Assembly: GCA_947627885.1 (NCBI GenBank)
Contig: CANQXP010000018.1
Coordinates: 1 to 32,295 of the forward strand
DNA length: 32,295 nt
Reading direction: 5' to 3'
DNA from: an uncultured Rikenella sp.
Lineage (GTDB): Bacteria; Bacteroidota; Bacteroidia; Bacteroidales; Rikenellaceae
Shown here: positions 23,108 to 31,100 of the stretch, piece after piece
Position numbering within the stretch: position 1 is the stretch's first letter
Layout: each line of letters starts with the position of its first letter
The notes under the pieces: generated by a model
Seen by the model: only the letters and a program-made list of their open reading frames with translations
What the model was told of the DNA's origin: nothing
Databases searched by the model: none
Translations under genes and position numbers: made by a program

Positions 23108-23761
23108 ATGACCAGAGGTTTCGCCATAATAACGGATGATATCGACCGGGCCGGCGCGGGAGTGGCTAGGCTGAGGAGTTACGGCGTCGACGGGATCGAG
23201 ATGGCGGAAGACCGGGGGAGGGTGAAGGAGCGGTTTATCGAAGTGATGGAGTTGTTGAAGGAGGAGGATAAACTGGTTATTTGCTCGTTGGGGGATATCT
23301 GCCACGGGGCGGAGGAGTTGCTGGAGGTATTCCTGGTTTGGTCGCGCAAGCGGTTCATGCTGGTGTCGCTGGAGGAAAACTGGTTGGAAGAGTGCAGGGA
23401 GGCGTTGATGGGCGGGGAAAGTGAGGTGCTCTTGTCGCATATCCACCGGTTTGCAAGGTTGCTGGCGGTAAGGCATGGAAAGAAAAAACGGCCGGCGGGA
23501 GAAAAAAACTATGTGCAGGGGGGACGGCCGAAGGGGTCGATCAAGATGAACTCCGAGAAGTTGGATTTGGCGGTAAGGATGTATTGCCAGGGGGATTTTA
23601 CCGTGCGGGACATTTGCGACATCGTGCGGTGCAACGAACGGAGCATGTACAGGTACCTGAAATTGCGGGGAGTCGGAGGGATGAGGAAAGTGTCGGGAAA
23701 CGCCGTCGTTTCGGACGATAACAATAAAGAGAAGAATCTTTCCGCCGCGCCGGAAAATTGA
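23108..23761 (+). CDS. Catalytically degenerate serine-recombinase-like protein with C-terminal helix-turn-helix; probable regulator of the pilus locus
   Basis: A 217-residue protein. Residues 1-115 follow the serine resolvase fold in order (GFAIITDD; AGVARLRSYGVDGI; FIEVMELLKEEDKLVICSLG; EELLEVFLVWSRKRFMLVSL). Residues 138-190 are a resolvase-type linker plus HTH: GGRPKGS, then CQGDFTVRDICDIVRC and SMYRYLKLRGV. Against gamma-delta resolvase, Arg8 and Ser10 fall on Ile7 and Thr9, Asp67-Arg68 on Gly62-Asp63, and Arg71 on His66, so strand cleavage should be impossible. It probably binds DNA as a regulator. It is the first gene after the locus promoter and ends 3 bases before the next ATG. The regulator role is inferred from position and the intact HTH. 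Confidence 0.75.
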   Translation: MTRGFAIITDDIDRAGAGVARLRSYGVDGIEMAEDRGRVKERFIEVMELLKEEDKLVICSLGDICHGAEELLEVFLVWSRKRFMLVSLEENWLEECREALMGGESEVLLSHIHRFARLLAVRHGKKKRPAGEKNYVQGGRPKGSIKMNSEKLDLAVRMYCQGDFTVRDICDIVRCNERSMYRYLKLRGVGGMRKVSGNAVVSDDNNKEKNLSAAPEN

Positions 23762-23764
23762 TCT

Positions 23765-25045
23765 ATGCAGCGACTCGATAAAATGAATATGAAGCGCCTG
23801 ATCGCAACGGCAGCCATGGGGCTGTTGGTCGTGGTCTGCGCGACGGACCTGAGGGCTCAGATCTCGGCGGGGAGATACGGTGGCGACGGGGTGACGGTGA
23901 GCCTGACGCAGCCTCAGAAGCTGAAGTTCTATTTCGTGATGGGTAGCAGCGACTTGGTGTTCCAGTACGGGCCTAACCTGATGCAGCGGCAGCAGTTCGA
24001 CTCGTTGGCCAAGCGGGTGGCGGCGTTAGAGGTTTCGCGAATCGACTCGATCGTGGTTACGGCTTATACGTCGCCCACGGACAGCCGGATCGGCAGTCGG
24101 GAATTGGCGGAGGCACGTATCGCGGCGGTCAGGGACTACTTGGTTCGGACGCTGGAACATAATGAGTTGGAGGGGGTTCGGATGCCGTCGTACATTCGTT
24201 CTGCCGAGGAGGAGAACGGGGACGAGGAGATCGAAGAGAGCGACGATCCGTGGCTGGCGGGAGATGATGTATATAATAAGGTGCGGCGGGTGGATTTTAC
24301 TGCGTACCTGAATGCTGCGAAAGGGTATAGTCCGGCGACGCGGATGGAAGCGCAGTTCAACGTGACCTCGGAACTGACTGAACTGATGTCGGACACGATC
24401 TCGGCCGCTCAGAAAGAGCGGCAGTTGGCGGCGATCGTGACCAATCCCTATCCGGTATGGCGGCCGGGAGTGGGGCGGCAGCAAAGGGGGGGGAGTTACG
24501 CTGTGCGCGACCGGTATACCGGGCCGGTGAACCAGGTGATCTCTTTGAGGACCAATATTCCGTACTGGCTGATGCTGGCTCCGAACGGCGGGATCGAATT
24601 CTATATAGGGGGGCATTTCTCCATCCTGCTGGAAGGGGCGGTCACCTACTGGAACAAAAAAACGGATACGGGTGACAAGGGAATTTATGTGGCGGGGGGC
24701 GGCCCGGAGTTCCGCTACTGGACCAACGAAGACAAATCGGAGCCGGGCCATGTGTTCGGGATATACGGTCAGTATGCAGATTTTGACATCAAGCTGAATG
24801 AGAAGGGGCGTCAAGGGACGTCGATAGGCGGGGGGATCAGCTACGGATACTACCTGCCGGTGGGACGGCGCTGGGCGTTCGAATTCGGGATAGGCTTGGG
24901 TTACCTGAGCAATAAAATGGACGTATACAAGTGGAATCCGGTCGTAAAAAAGAATTTGTGGGTGGAGCAGAAGACCAAAGCGTGGATCGGGCCTACGAAG
25001 GTGAACGCGACGGTGATATTCCGGATCGGACACAAAAACAGATAA
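23765..25045 (+). CDS. OmpA-like / DUF3575 outer-membrane protein of the pilus locus
   Basis: A 426-residue secreted protein with a signal peptide after MKRLIATAAMGLLVVVCA, cut near LRAQ. ATG 23765 is kept, but 23783 or 23789 are equally possible. Residues 50-135 resemble an OmpA-C-like fold (FYFVMGSSDLVFQYG, then GSRELAEARIAAVRDYL). Residues 245-426 match DUF3575: ISLRTNIPYWLMLAPNGGIE, GGGPEFRYW, GGGISYGYYLPVGRRW and EFGIGLGYLSNKMD, with alternating strands ending VIFRIGHKNR like an outer-membrane barrel. DUF3575 proteins commonly accompany fimbrillin genes in Bacteroidales. A role in pilus anchoring or export is plausible but not shown. It is probably co-transcribed with the gene before it. 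Confidence 0.8.
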   Translation: MQRLDKMNMKRLIATAAMGLLVVVCATDLRAQISAGRYGGDGVTVSLTQPQKLKFYFVMGSSDLVFQYGPNLMQRQQFDSLAKRVAALEVSRIDSIVVTAYTSPTDSRIGSRELAEARIAAVRDYLVRTLEHNELEGVRMPSYIRSAEEENGDEEIEESDDPWLAGDDVYNKVRRVDFTAYLNAAKGYSPATRMEAQFNVTSELTELMSDTISAAQKERQLAAIVTNPYPVWRPGVGRQQRGGSYAVRDRYTGPVNQVISLRTNIPYWLMLAPNGGIEFYIGGHFSILLEGAVTYWNKKTDTGDKGIYVAGGGPEFRYWTNEDKSEPGHVFGIYGQYADFDIKLNEKGRQGTSIGGGISYGYYLPVGRRWAFEFGIGLGYLSNKMDVYKWNPVVKKNLWVEQKTKAWIGPTKVNATVIFRIGHKNR

Positions 25046-25186
25046 GGGGCTCTTTTTGTTAGGGGAAAAGTGTGGATTGTATTCTGACAGAAATGGGGTC
25101 GCCGCGGCGAAAATAATGACGAAAATTCGAAATGCCGTTTATGGCGGCGTTCGTAAAATCCGGGTTGGCCGGATAGGATATTAAGG

Positions 25187-26155
25187 ATGAAAAACCTTGG
25201 AAAATACGGTTATGCGTCGGCGCTGCTGACGGTGGTGTTGGCTGTTGCGGGCGCGTTGGTGCTCCTCGGATGCAACAAACGGCCTTACACCCGTATCGCC
25301 CGGTTGCCGTTGCAGGTCAAGCTGGACTGGTCGGGAGCTACGGAGAATGCCGAGATACCGCAGACGCTTAAACTCTTTTTGTTCCGGGAGGATGGCACGC
25401 TTCAGGCGCAATACGATATTCCGAAAGAGGGGCAGGTGCTCGGACTGTTGGATGTGGGAACCTATAAGGCGATCTGCGTCAATGTGAACGATTACGTCGA
25501 GGTGTTGAACTCCAACAAATTCGAAACAGCGCAGATGGTGGCAAAACCGGTGTCGTCTTCCTACTGGGCAGGACGGGCTTCCAAAGCGGACGGCAATTCG
25601 ATGATCTACCAGCCGGGATGGATTTTCTCGTACAGTATGCCTGAGATCAAAGTCGGCGACCCGACGATCACGGATGACAGCAATACGGTTTCGGAAGTCG
25701 TTTTCCCGATGGAAAAACGGGTGAAGGTGGTCAATTTCAGGTTTACGGTGACCGGGCTGACCGATGAGATCAACAATGTCAGGGGAACGCTGGACAATGT
25801 GGCATCGGTGGTCGATCTGGCTTCCGGCAAGATTATCAGCGGTTATCAAGCGGTATCGCCGTTCCAGTTGGAATACCAGGAGGACGGGAGTTTGGGAGGG
25901 AGTATGTTGATCTTCGGTAACGAAGCAGATGAAAATCCTGACTTGAAAAATAATCTCCGCTTGGAGTTCGAAACGGAATCGGGGCGTACTATCTCGCAGG
26001 TCGAGGATATTACGGAGCAGATGACGGGCGGAAGCGTCGAAGGGGATCTGCATATCAATGTGGAAGCCAATCTGGATGTGCAGCTGAATGCGGGGTTCGT
26101 GACCATTGTGGTGACCTGGAAACCGGGGTCGAGCGAAGATATCGATGGGCAATAG
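25187..26155 (+). CDS. DUF5119 family lipoprotein of the pilus locus
   Basis: A 322-residue lipoprotein (ALVLLGC, Cys about residue 29). The start of the mature part, LPLQVKLDWSGATENAEIP followed by LKLFLFREDG and LDVGTYKAICVN, matches the DUF5119 pattern (strand, then W-S-x-A, then a 'sugar-coated' strand pair) related to the Mfa2/FimB anchor subunits. No protease-type arginine site is evident, so it may stay lipid-anchored, as expected for an anchor or regulator of pilus length. A 141-base gap precedes it, with a 12-base palindrome TCGCCGCGGCGA (25099-25110) but no clear terminator. It ends 15 bases before the next gene. Confidence 0.75.
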   Translation: MKNLGKYGYASALLTVVLAVAGALVLLGCNKRPYTRIARLPLQVKLDWSGATENAEIPQTLKLFLFREDGTLQAQYDIPKEGQVLGLLDVGTYKAICVNVNDYVEVLNSNKFETAQMVAKPVSSSYWAGRASKADGNSMIYQPGWIFSYSMPEIKVGDPTITDDSNTVSEVVFPMEKRVKVVNFRFTVTGLTDEINNVRGTLDNVASVVDLASGKIISGYQAVSPFQLEYQEDGSLGGSMLIFGNEADENPDLKNNLRLEFETESGRTISQVEDITEQMTGGSVEGDLHINVEANLDVQLNAGFVTIVVTWKPGSSEDIDGQ

Positions 26156-26170
26156 CGGATACGGAAGAAG

Positions 26171-27112
26171 ATGACCATGAAAAAACATATATCATCCGTT
26201 GCATTGATCCTCCTGCTGGCGGGAGTGTGGGGGTGCAATAAGCGCGTGATCGGCCAGTTGGACGACAAGTTCCCGGTGCAGTTCAGCTGCAAGGAGTTTT
26301 CGAAAACTGGGAATCCGGTATCCAAAGTGACGGATAAGAATTTCGAAGCGGGGGATGTGATCGGGATGTTCTCCTATCCTTCGGGCGAGGCGATGTTCGG
26401 GACGGGGGACTATACCAGAGGTAATTTGCCGTATGTGTACCAGGCGGAAGGGGAGCTGCTGGTGAGGGAGGGGTTGGTGCCGCTGTATTTTCCGGCAGAT
26501 GCGGGGACGCCGCTGACTTTCAAGGGATATTATCCCTATTCGGACCGGATGACGGCTGATGGGGTCCTGGCTTTGGATTTGGCGGATCAGAGCGCGGGTT
26601 CGAAAGATGCCGTTTTGTATTCCAACAATGCGCAGCGGATCGCCAGGACGGCCAATTATGTCACTTTGGAGTTCGGGTATGTGATGGCGCAGGTCGTCAT
26701 CAATATCCAGTACGATCCGCAGACCATGCCCGACGGAGATGTGGCTGTGATATCGGCAGTGACGCTGGAGGGGGACGGGATGCACACCGCGTGCGACTTC
26801 CATGTCGCCGACGGAAGCGTGACCACGGCGGGAGGAAGCTCGGTTCACGGCACGATAAGCATGAAGCCGGGAGCGGCGGCGACCTACGCTACGGTAGTGC
26901 CGGAAACGGTGCTTAATTTGGCTGTGACGGTGGTGACGCCGACGCATACCTATGTGGGCCGGCCCAAGAATATCACATATGAGTCCGGGCGGCAGTACAC
27001 CTATAATATGACGCTCAAGGGGGGCGGGGAAGTGCAGATCGGCGATGCTACGATCATGGAGTGGGAGCCGGGTAATAACGTTGACACCCCGATTGTCGGT
27101 GAGCCTGCATAG
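26171..27112 (+). CDS. Fimbrillin family lipoprotein (Mfa-like)
   Basis: A 313-residue lipoprotein with lipobox VWGC (about residue 22). ATG 26171 and ATG 26177 are both possible. Features of the fimbrillin/Mfa_like_1 clan: PVQFSC near the mature start, FEAGDVIGMFSYP, LTFKGYYPYSD, the pattern VTLEFGYVMAQVVINI (the usual 'F.H.lskv.i.v' strand) and the C-terminal YTYNMTLKGGGEVQIGDATIMEWEP with its conserved (E/D)-W. Subunits of this clan are exported as lipoproteins, trimmed and polymerised by strand exchange into type V pili. It lies 13 bases before the next gene, with G-rich codon use, so a minor subunit is likely. Confidence 0.82.
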   Translation: MTMKKHISSVALILLLAGVWGCNKRVIGQLDDKFPVQFSCKEFSKTGNPVSKVTDKNFEAGDVIGMFSYPSGEAMFGTGDYTRGNLPYVYQAEGELLVREGLVPLYFPADAGTPLTFKGYYPYSDRMTADGVLALDLADQSAGSKDAVLYSNNAQRIARTANYVTLEFGYVMAQVVINIQYDPQTMPDGDVAVISAVTLEGDGMHTACDFHVADGSVTTAGGSSVHGTISMKPGAAATYATVVPETVLNLAVTVVTPTHTYVGRPKNITYESGRQYTYNMTLKGGGEVQIGDATIMEWEPGNNVDTPIVGEPA

Positions 27113-27125
27113 GAAATACAGAAAA

Positions 27126-28145
27126 ATGAAGCAGACGATTCTCATATTATTTCTCTCGGCAACTGTTTTGGCGGGGTGCAAGTCGGAGAAACAGGTTCGC
27201 GACGATGGGACGGTTCGTTTCGCTGCCTACCAACCGGCGAGGGCGGCGGGGACGAAAGTGACGGGAACGGATTTCGATGCAATGGACGAGATTGCCGTGT
27301 TTGCACCGCTGGCGGGTAATCCGATCGAGGGGGCATACGATACCGAGGGTCTTGGGCCGGCTAAGGACAGGCGGCATGTGGCGGACGATAACAACAATTT
27401 TACGGCGAAGACGGAGTCGGACAAGATACGCTATACGACGAGTTCGACGAAACTGGACTTCTATGCGGTTCACCCGGCGATGGGGCCGGCGCCGAAATAC
27501 GCGATCGTCGACCAGAATACTTACCAGATCGACTTGGGGAATATCGCCGACCAACGGCAATACGGGAAAGTGGTTCCGTACATATACTCCAACAATGCAA
27601 AAGCGAAAGGGGCGGGAGACGGCGTGGTGACATTGGTTTTCCGGCATGTGTTTTCGAAAATCGGCATCGATGTGGTTTACGACCGGGAGATGATGGGAGA
27701 TACCTTGAGCCGGGTGGAATTCTTTGCGGACAACGGTTTGTACCAGGAGTGCGTGATCGACCTGACTAAAGGGGATCATGCTTCGGTGGCTACCAACGGA
27801 GGACGGAATGTGCCGGCGACCGTTAACGATCCTTACCTGTTCCGGGCGCCGCTAAAAGAGTCGGGCCAGACGGAAGGATATATCGTTCCCGGAAAAGCGC
27901 AGAATCCGGTGGTGCGTTTAACGTTCGGAGATCCGGCCCCGACGATCGGGACCGACGGGAGCACGGGAACGGCGGCGAAAGTCTATTTGTGTAAGATACC
28001 GACGGCGGATAATTACGTGACTTTCGAGGCGGGAAAGGCATATACCTATAAAATATCGATCGCGAACGATACCGAAGTGGGGATAGGGGGGACGATCGAA
28101 GATTGGGTGGCCGCCGGCGGCGTGCCTCCGATCTATGCCGAATAA
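27126..28145 (+). CDS. Fimbrillin family lipoprotein
   Basis: A 339-residue lipoprotein with a perfect lipobox LAGC (Cys18). ATG 27126 was chosen; a longer frame from 27045 overlaps the preceding gene and hides the signal peptide. The mature part shows VRFAAYQPARAAGTKVTGTDF, DEIAVFAPL, LDFYAVHP, VTLVFRHVFSKIGIDVVYD (the clan's central strand) and the C-terminal YTYKISIANDTEVGIGGTIEDWVAAGG. The arginines in the first part of the mature chain (QPARAAGTK) could be a trypsin/gingipain-like processing site, but that is a guess. The stop sits within a CCGAAT-A-ATTCGG palindrome. A 90-base gap leads to the next gene. Confidence 0.82.
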   Translation: MKQTILILFLSATVLAGCKSEKQVRDDGTVRFAAYQPARAAGTKVTGTDFDAMDEIAVFAPLAGNPIEGAYDTEGLGPAKDRRHVADDNNNFTAKTESDKIRYTTSSTKLDFYAVHPAMGPAPKYAIVDQNTYQIDLGNIADQRQYGKVVPYIYSNNAKAKGAGDGVVTLVFRHVFSKIGIDVVYDREMMGDTLSRVEFFADNGLYQECVIDLTKGDHASVATNGGRNVPATVNDPYLFRAPLKESGQTEGYIVPGKAQNPVVRLTFGDPAPTIGTDGSTGTAAKVYLCKIPTADNYVTFEAGKAYTYKISIANDTEVGIGGTIEDWVAAGGVPPIYAE

Positions 28146-28235
28146 TTCGGACACCGACAAATACCGGGCCCCGCAGGGATCGTCCGGACCAGATAAAAGA
28201 ACAAAACGAAACAAATGTTAAACAAACAAAACAAA

Positions 28236-29513
28236 ATGATTATGAAAAAGAGTTTTCTTTTAGCGGCTGCTTCGCTCGCGGTGATCAGTTGCTCGAAAAG
28301 ATCCTTCGGCCCGAATGTGGAAGAAGGCGACCAGCAGGTACGTTTTTCGTCGGGCAATCTGGCCGTTTCGAAAGTAAGCGTGGATGCGGACGGCCACAGC
28401 AAATTCGATAAGGACGATATTATCGGGGTTTATGCCGTCCTGCACGGTAAAACGCTGGGAACCGACGGTTCCGCCGCTTTCCCCGCTAACAACACGTTCC
28501 AGTACCTCGACAGAAAATACATCGTTTCTAACAATCCGGCTTACGACAACGTTAACAATAAGGCTGCCGTTGCCGAATTCGCACCGCAGAGCCAGGGTGT
28601 AGACAACATGTACTACCTGGCCGGGGGGAAAGGCTGGAACTACTATGCTTATTATCCGACCAGCGTGGCGCTGACCAACGGTATGCCTTCCGGGAATGCT
28701 ACTACCGCTACTGCCGCCAATTTCGTGAAAACGGACAATACGCTGACTTTCTACAACCAGTCGCTGCTGAGCGGCATGACCTATCCGGGTCCGGTGATCT
28801 TCGCGTACTACGGAACCGAAGACAAAGCCGCACCGTCGGGTACCGCGCAGCCGGCTGTCGAACTGCCGTTCAAATATGCAGTGGCGAAAATCACCCTGGA
28901 TGTGGAAGTGAAAGGCGCTGTCGGTACGGCCAACGATGTGCAGTATATCATGATGTACGGCAACGGCCTGAAACAGGGTATCGTATTCGACCTGACCAAA
29001 GCTACCGCCAAAGACGCCGTTTCGGGCGTGTACAACGTGGTAACGCAGTCGGCTACGGGCTCGGCTTTGGACGGTACTCCGCTGGGCGCTACGGGTCTTC
29101 CGCAGGCTAATAGCACGAAAGCTTACCTGTTCGGCAAGGATGTCACCTTGGCGACTTCGAATAAGCTGGACGGAAATCACAACGGCGAAACCGACCCGGC
29201 TAAGCAGTTGGCCGACTCCACCCTCTTCGTTTCGACCGGTTACCTGATCCCGGCTGGGAACGAGGCAGCTACGCCGGCCGGTACCCTGACCGATGCGACG
29301 ATCAAATTCTTCGTCGGTTCGAGCAACCCTGAAATCTACACGGCCAAGTTGGACAAAACTTCGGAAGGGGGTACGAACTACCTGCCGAAGATCGAGCCGG
29401 GTAAGGAGTACAAATTCAAAATCGTGATCAGCAAGAACGCCGTGACCTTTACCGGTACGATCGAAGACTGGGACGTTGTCGATCATACGAGCGATCCGAT
29501 TCCTGCTGACTAA
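28236..29513 (+). CDS. Fimbrillin family lipoprotein, probable major pilin
   Basis: A 425-residue lipoprotein with lipobox VISC. ATG 28236 or 28242 gives a normal signal peptide; the ATG at 28215 adds an A-rich leader read as LNKQNK and is less likely. Clan features: VRFSSGNLAVSK, FDKDDIIGVYAV, WNYYAYYPTS, VELPFKYAVAKITLDVEV, TGYLIPAGN and the C-terminal YKFKIVISKNAVTFTGTIEDWDV. Codon use (GGT/GGC, ACC, GCT, AAC, CTG) is close to rpsA and unlike the three preceding genes, which argues for very high expression. I infer a shaft (major) subunit. A 111-base gap with small hairpins follows. Confidence 0.85.
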   Translation: MIMKKSFLLAAASLAVISCSKRSFGPNVEEGDQQVRFSSGNLAVSKVSVDADGHSKFDKDDIIGVYAVLHGKTLGTDGSAAFPANNTFQYLDRKYIVSNNPAYDNVNNKAAVAEFAPQSQGVDNMYYLAGGKGWNYYAYYPTSVALTNGMPSGNATTATAANFVKTDNTLTFYNQSLLSGMTYPGPVIFAYYGTEDKAAPSGTAQPAVELPFKYAVAKITLDVEVKGAVGTANDVQYIMMYGNGLKQGIVFDLTKATAKDAVSGVYNVVTQSATGSALDGTPLGATGLPQANSTKAYLFGKDVTLATSNKLDGNHNGETDPAKQLADSTLFVSTGYLIPAGNEAATPAGTLTDATIKFFVGSSNPEIYTAKLDKTSEGGTNYLPKIEPGKEYKFKIVISKNAVTFTGTIEDWDVVDHTSDPIPAD

Positions 29514-29624
29514 TTCCGACAATCGGACGACCGGACAGTCGGGACCTTTCCGCCATGGCGCGGACGGGTTCCGGCTAATGGTCGAAACAAGTACAGGTGA
29601 TACCGTACATAATTGAAAAAACAG

Positions 29625-30698
29625 ATGATGAAAAAAGTTCTGACCATGGCTGCTGCCGCCGCCCTTGTGGCAGTGAGCTGTAACAAACAAAAAAACGAGC
29701 CGACGCCTCCGGTGCCGCCCGATGTCACTGCGCCGATTTCGTTCGGTGCGACGGCCAATGTCGATGTGACCCCGGTCAAAGCGACTTCGGTGCTGCCGCA
29801 GAGTACGGTACTGGGCGTTTATGCTTTTAAAGCTGCGACGGTGCCTGCCAATAATACCGGTAGTGCAGCGGACAATGCCTTGTGGAGCAGTGCTTCCAAT
29901 TTGAAGTATACATGGGTTACGGATGCTTTCAAGGAGAACGGGGCTTCTCCCAAATTGTTCTGGCCGGGTTCCGGTACGACGGGGAGCGAACTCTCTTTTG
30001 CAAGTTATTTCCCGTTCCAGTCTGCCGGTGTGACCGGATACACGCTGACCCAAGATGTGTCAGACCAGAGCGCTGCGCCGGATTACGGTTTTGCGTGGGC
30101 GAAGTTAGAGAATGTGGCGCGTCCGGAACCGGTGGCTGCGAAAGAATTGACTTTCAACTACAAAGTGGCTAAGGTGTCGTTTTCGATCGTCGGTGACGGC
30201 AGCACGGTCGGTTCGTCAGGTATCGTGGTTGCCGATGTCAAAGCGGTAAACGTATTTACAACTTCGGCGACCGGCCTGTATAAAAGCTACAGTCTCGACC
30301 TGCTGACGGGGACTCCTTCGGGGACCGGTAACCTTGCGGAGGCTGCACCGATGAAATTGAAACCTGTCCAGAAGACGGGGAACGGGACTTCGGGAGATAC
30401 CTTCGAGAAGGATTACGTAGAGGCGGTCGGGTATTTGGTTCCCTCTACCGATGCCGATTTCAAGGCTAAGGGGATCACGGTGGCGATCCTTTACAACGAC
30501 GGAGTTACCGACCAGACCTATACCGCGACGATCAAAGCGGGTGTGGGTTCTCTGGCTGCACCGGCCGATATGTCTCAGGGCCTCGTTGCAGGTAACAACT
30601 ACAAGTACACCCTTAAACTGGGTAAATCGGGCATCACCTTTACCGGTAAAGTCACGGACTGGACTGATGTGCCGGGTGGTGATATCGAACTCCAGTAA
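29625..30698 (+). CDS. Fimbrillin family lipoprotein, probable second major pilin
   Basis: A 357-residue lipoprotein with lipobox AVSC (about residue 19). ATG 29625 (or 29628) follows an A-rich stretch; a TTG at 29613 is less likely. The mature chain starts with a Pro/Lys-rich linker, NKQKNEPTPPVPPD, that should hold it off the membrane. Clan features: ISFGATANVDVTPVKAT, STVLGVYAFKA, SELSFASYFPF, LTFNYKVAKVSFSIVGDG, YLVPSTD and the C-terminal YKYTLKLGKSGITFTGKVTDWTDV, whose end closely parallels that of the previous gene (VTFTGTIEDW), suggesting duplication. The codon bias is again like highly expressed genes. It is the last gene before a terminator. Confidence 0.85.
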   Translation: MMKKVLTMAAAAALVAVSCNKQKNEPTPPVPPDVTAPISFGATANVDVTPVKATSVLPQSTVLGVYAFKAATVPANNTGSAADNALWSSASNLKYTWVTDAFKENGASPKLFWPGSGTTGSELSFASYFPFQSAGVTGYTLTQDVSDQSAAPDYGFAWAKLENVARPEPVAAKELTFNYKVAKVSFSIVGDGSTVGSSGIVVADVKAVNVFTTSATGLYKSYSLDLLTGTPSGTGNLAEAAPMKLKPVQKTGNGTSGDTFEKDYVEAVGYLVPSTDADFKAKGITVAILYNDGVTDQTYTATIKAGVGSLAAPADMSQGLVAGNNYKYTLKLGKSGITFTGKVTDWTDVPGGDIELQ

Positions 30699-30739
30699 AC
30701 TCTGTTAAGGGCGGTTCTCGGATTGCCCATTCTATGACC

Positions 30740-30785
30740 AACCGGGGCGGATGGCCTCCTGTCAAATGTCCCGGTTTTCTTTTTT
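30740..30785 (+). terminator. Intrinsic terminator closing the main pilus unit
   Basis: AACCGGG (30740-30746) and CCCGGTT (30770-30776) pair around a 23-base loop, followed by TTCTTTTTT. Confidence 0.7.
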
Positions 30786-31100
30786 GCCTGCGGGCTGGGG
30801 AGGTGGTTTTGTGGGGAGAAATGTGCGGTGGGTGCTTAGACGCAAGAGTGGAATATATGCGAGATGGAAATGTGCGGAAAATACGAACGGCAAACGAGCC
30901 AAATAAGTTTGGACACGCCTGCCGTTGCTAACAAACAAAACAAACAAAACTGACAAACCAAGGCCGTAGGGCCGGGGAATGCCTCCGTTTTCCTTCGATG
31001 GAGATTCCCGTTTCCTGCGGTTCACAACATAAAAGCATAAAGCGTGCCAAAGAGGCCTTCCTTCGGCTGACGGGGCAACGCAATAAACTAAGCCAGGCAT
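30786..31100. other. Gene-free stretch before the BF2992-type gene
   Basis: No coding sequence is supported here. It holds a purine-rich part, a direct-repeat-like AACAAAC/AAAACAAAC run (about 30930-30950), and two hairpin candidates: GGCC-GTA-GGGCC, and GGGAAT/ATTCCC with inner CTCC/GGAG (about 30975-31015). No consensus -7 box was found, so the next gene's promoter is not located. Confidence 0.4.

Noticed and set aside
22782-23108. Invertible promoter of the pilus locus
   Set aside because: I looked for inverted repeats flanking the promoter, as in Bacteroides phase-variable loci. Only the short palindrome within the promoter is present, with no flanking pair.
28260-30053. Long - strand open frame across two fimbrillin genes
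   Set aside because: It spans two intact lipoprotein genes and the gap between them, has low-complexity Arg/Gly/Val composition and resembles no protein family.
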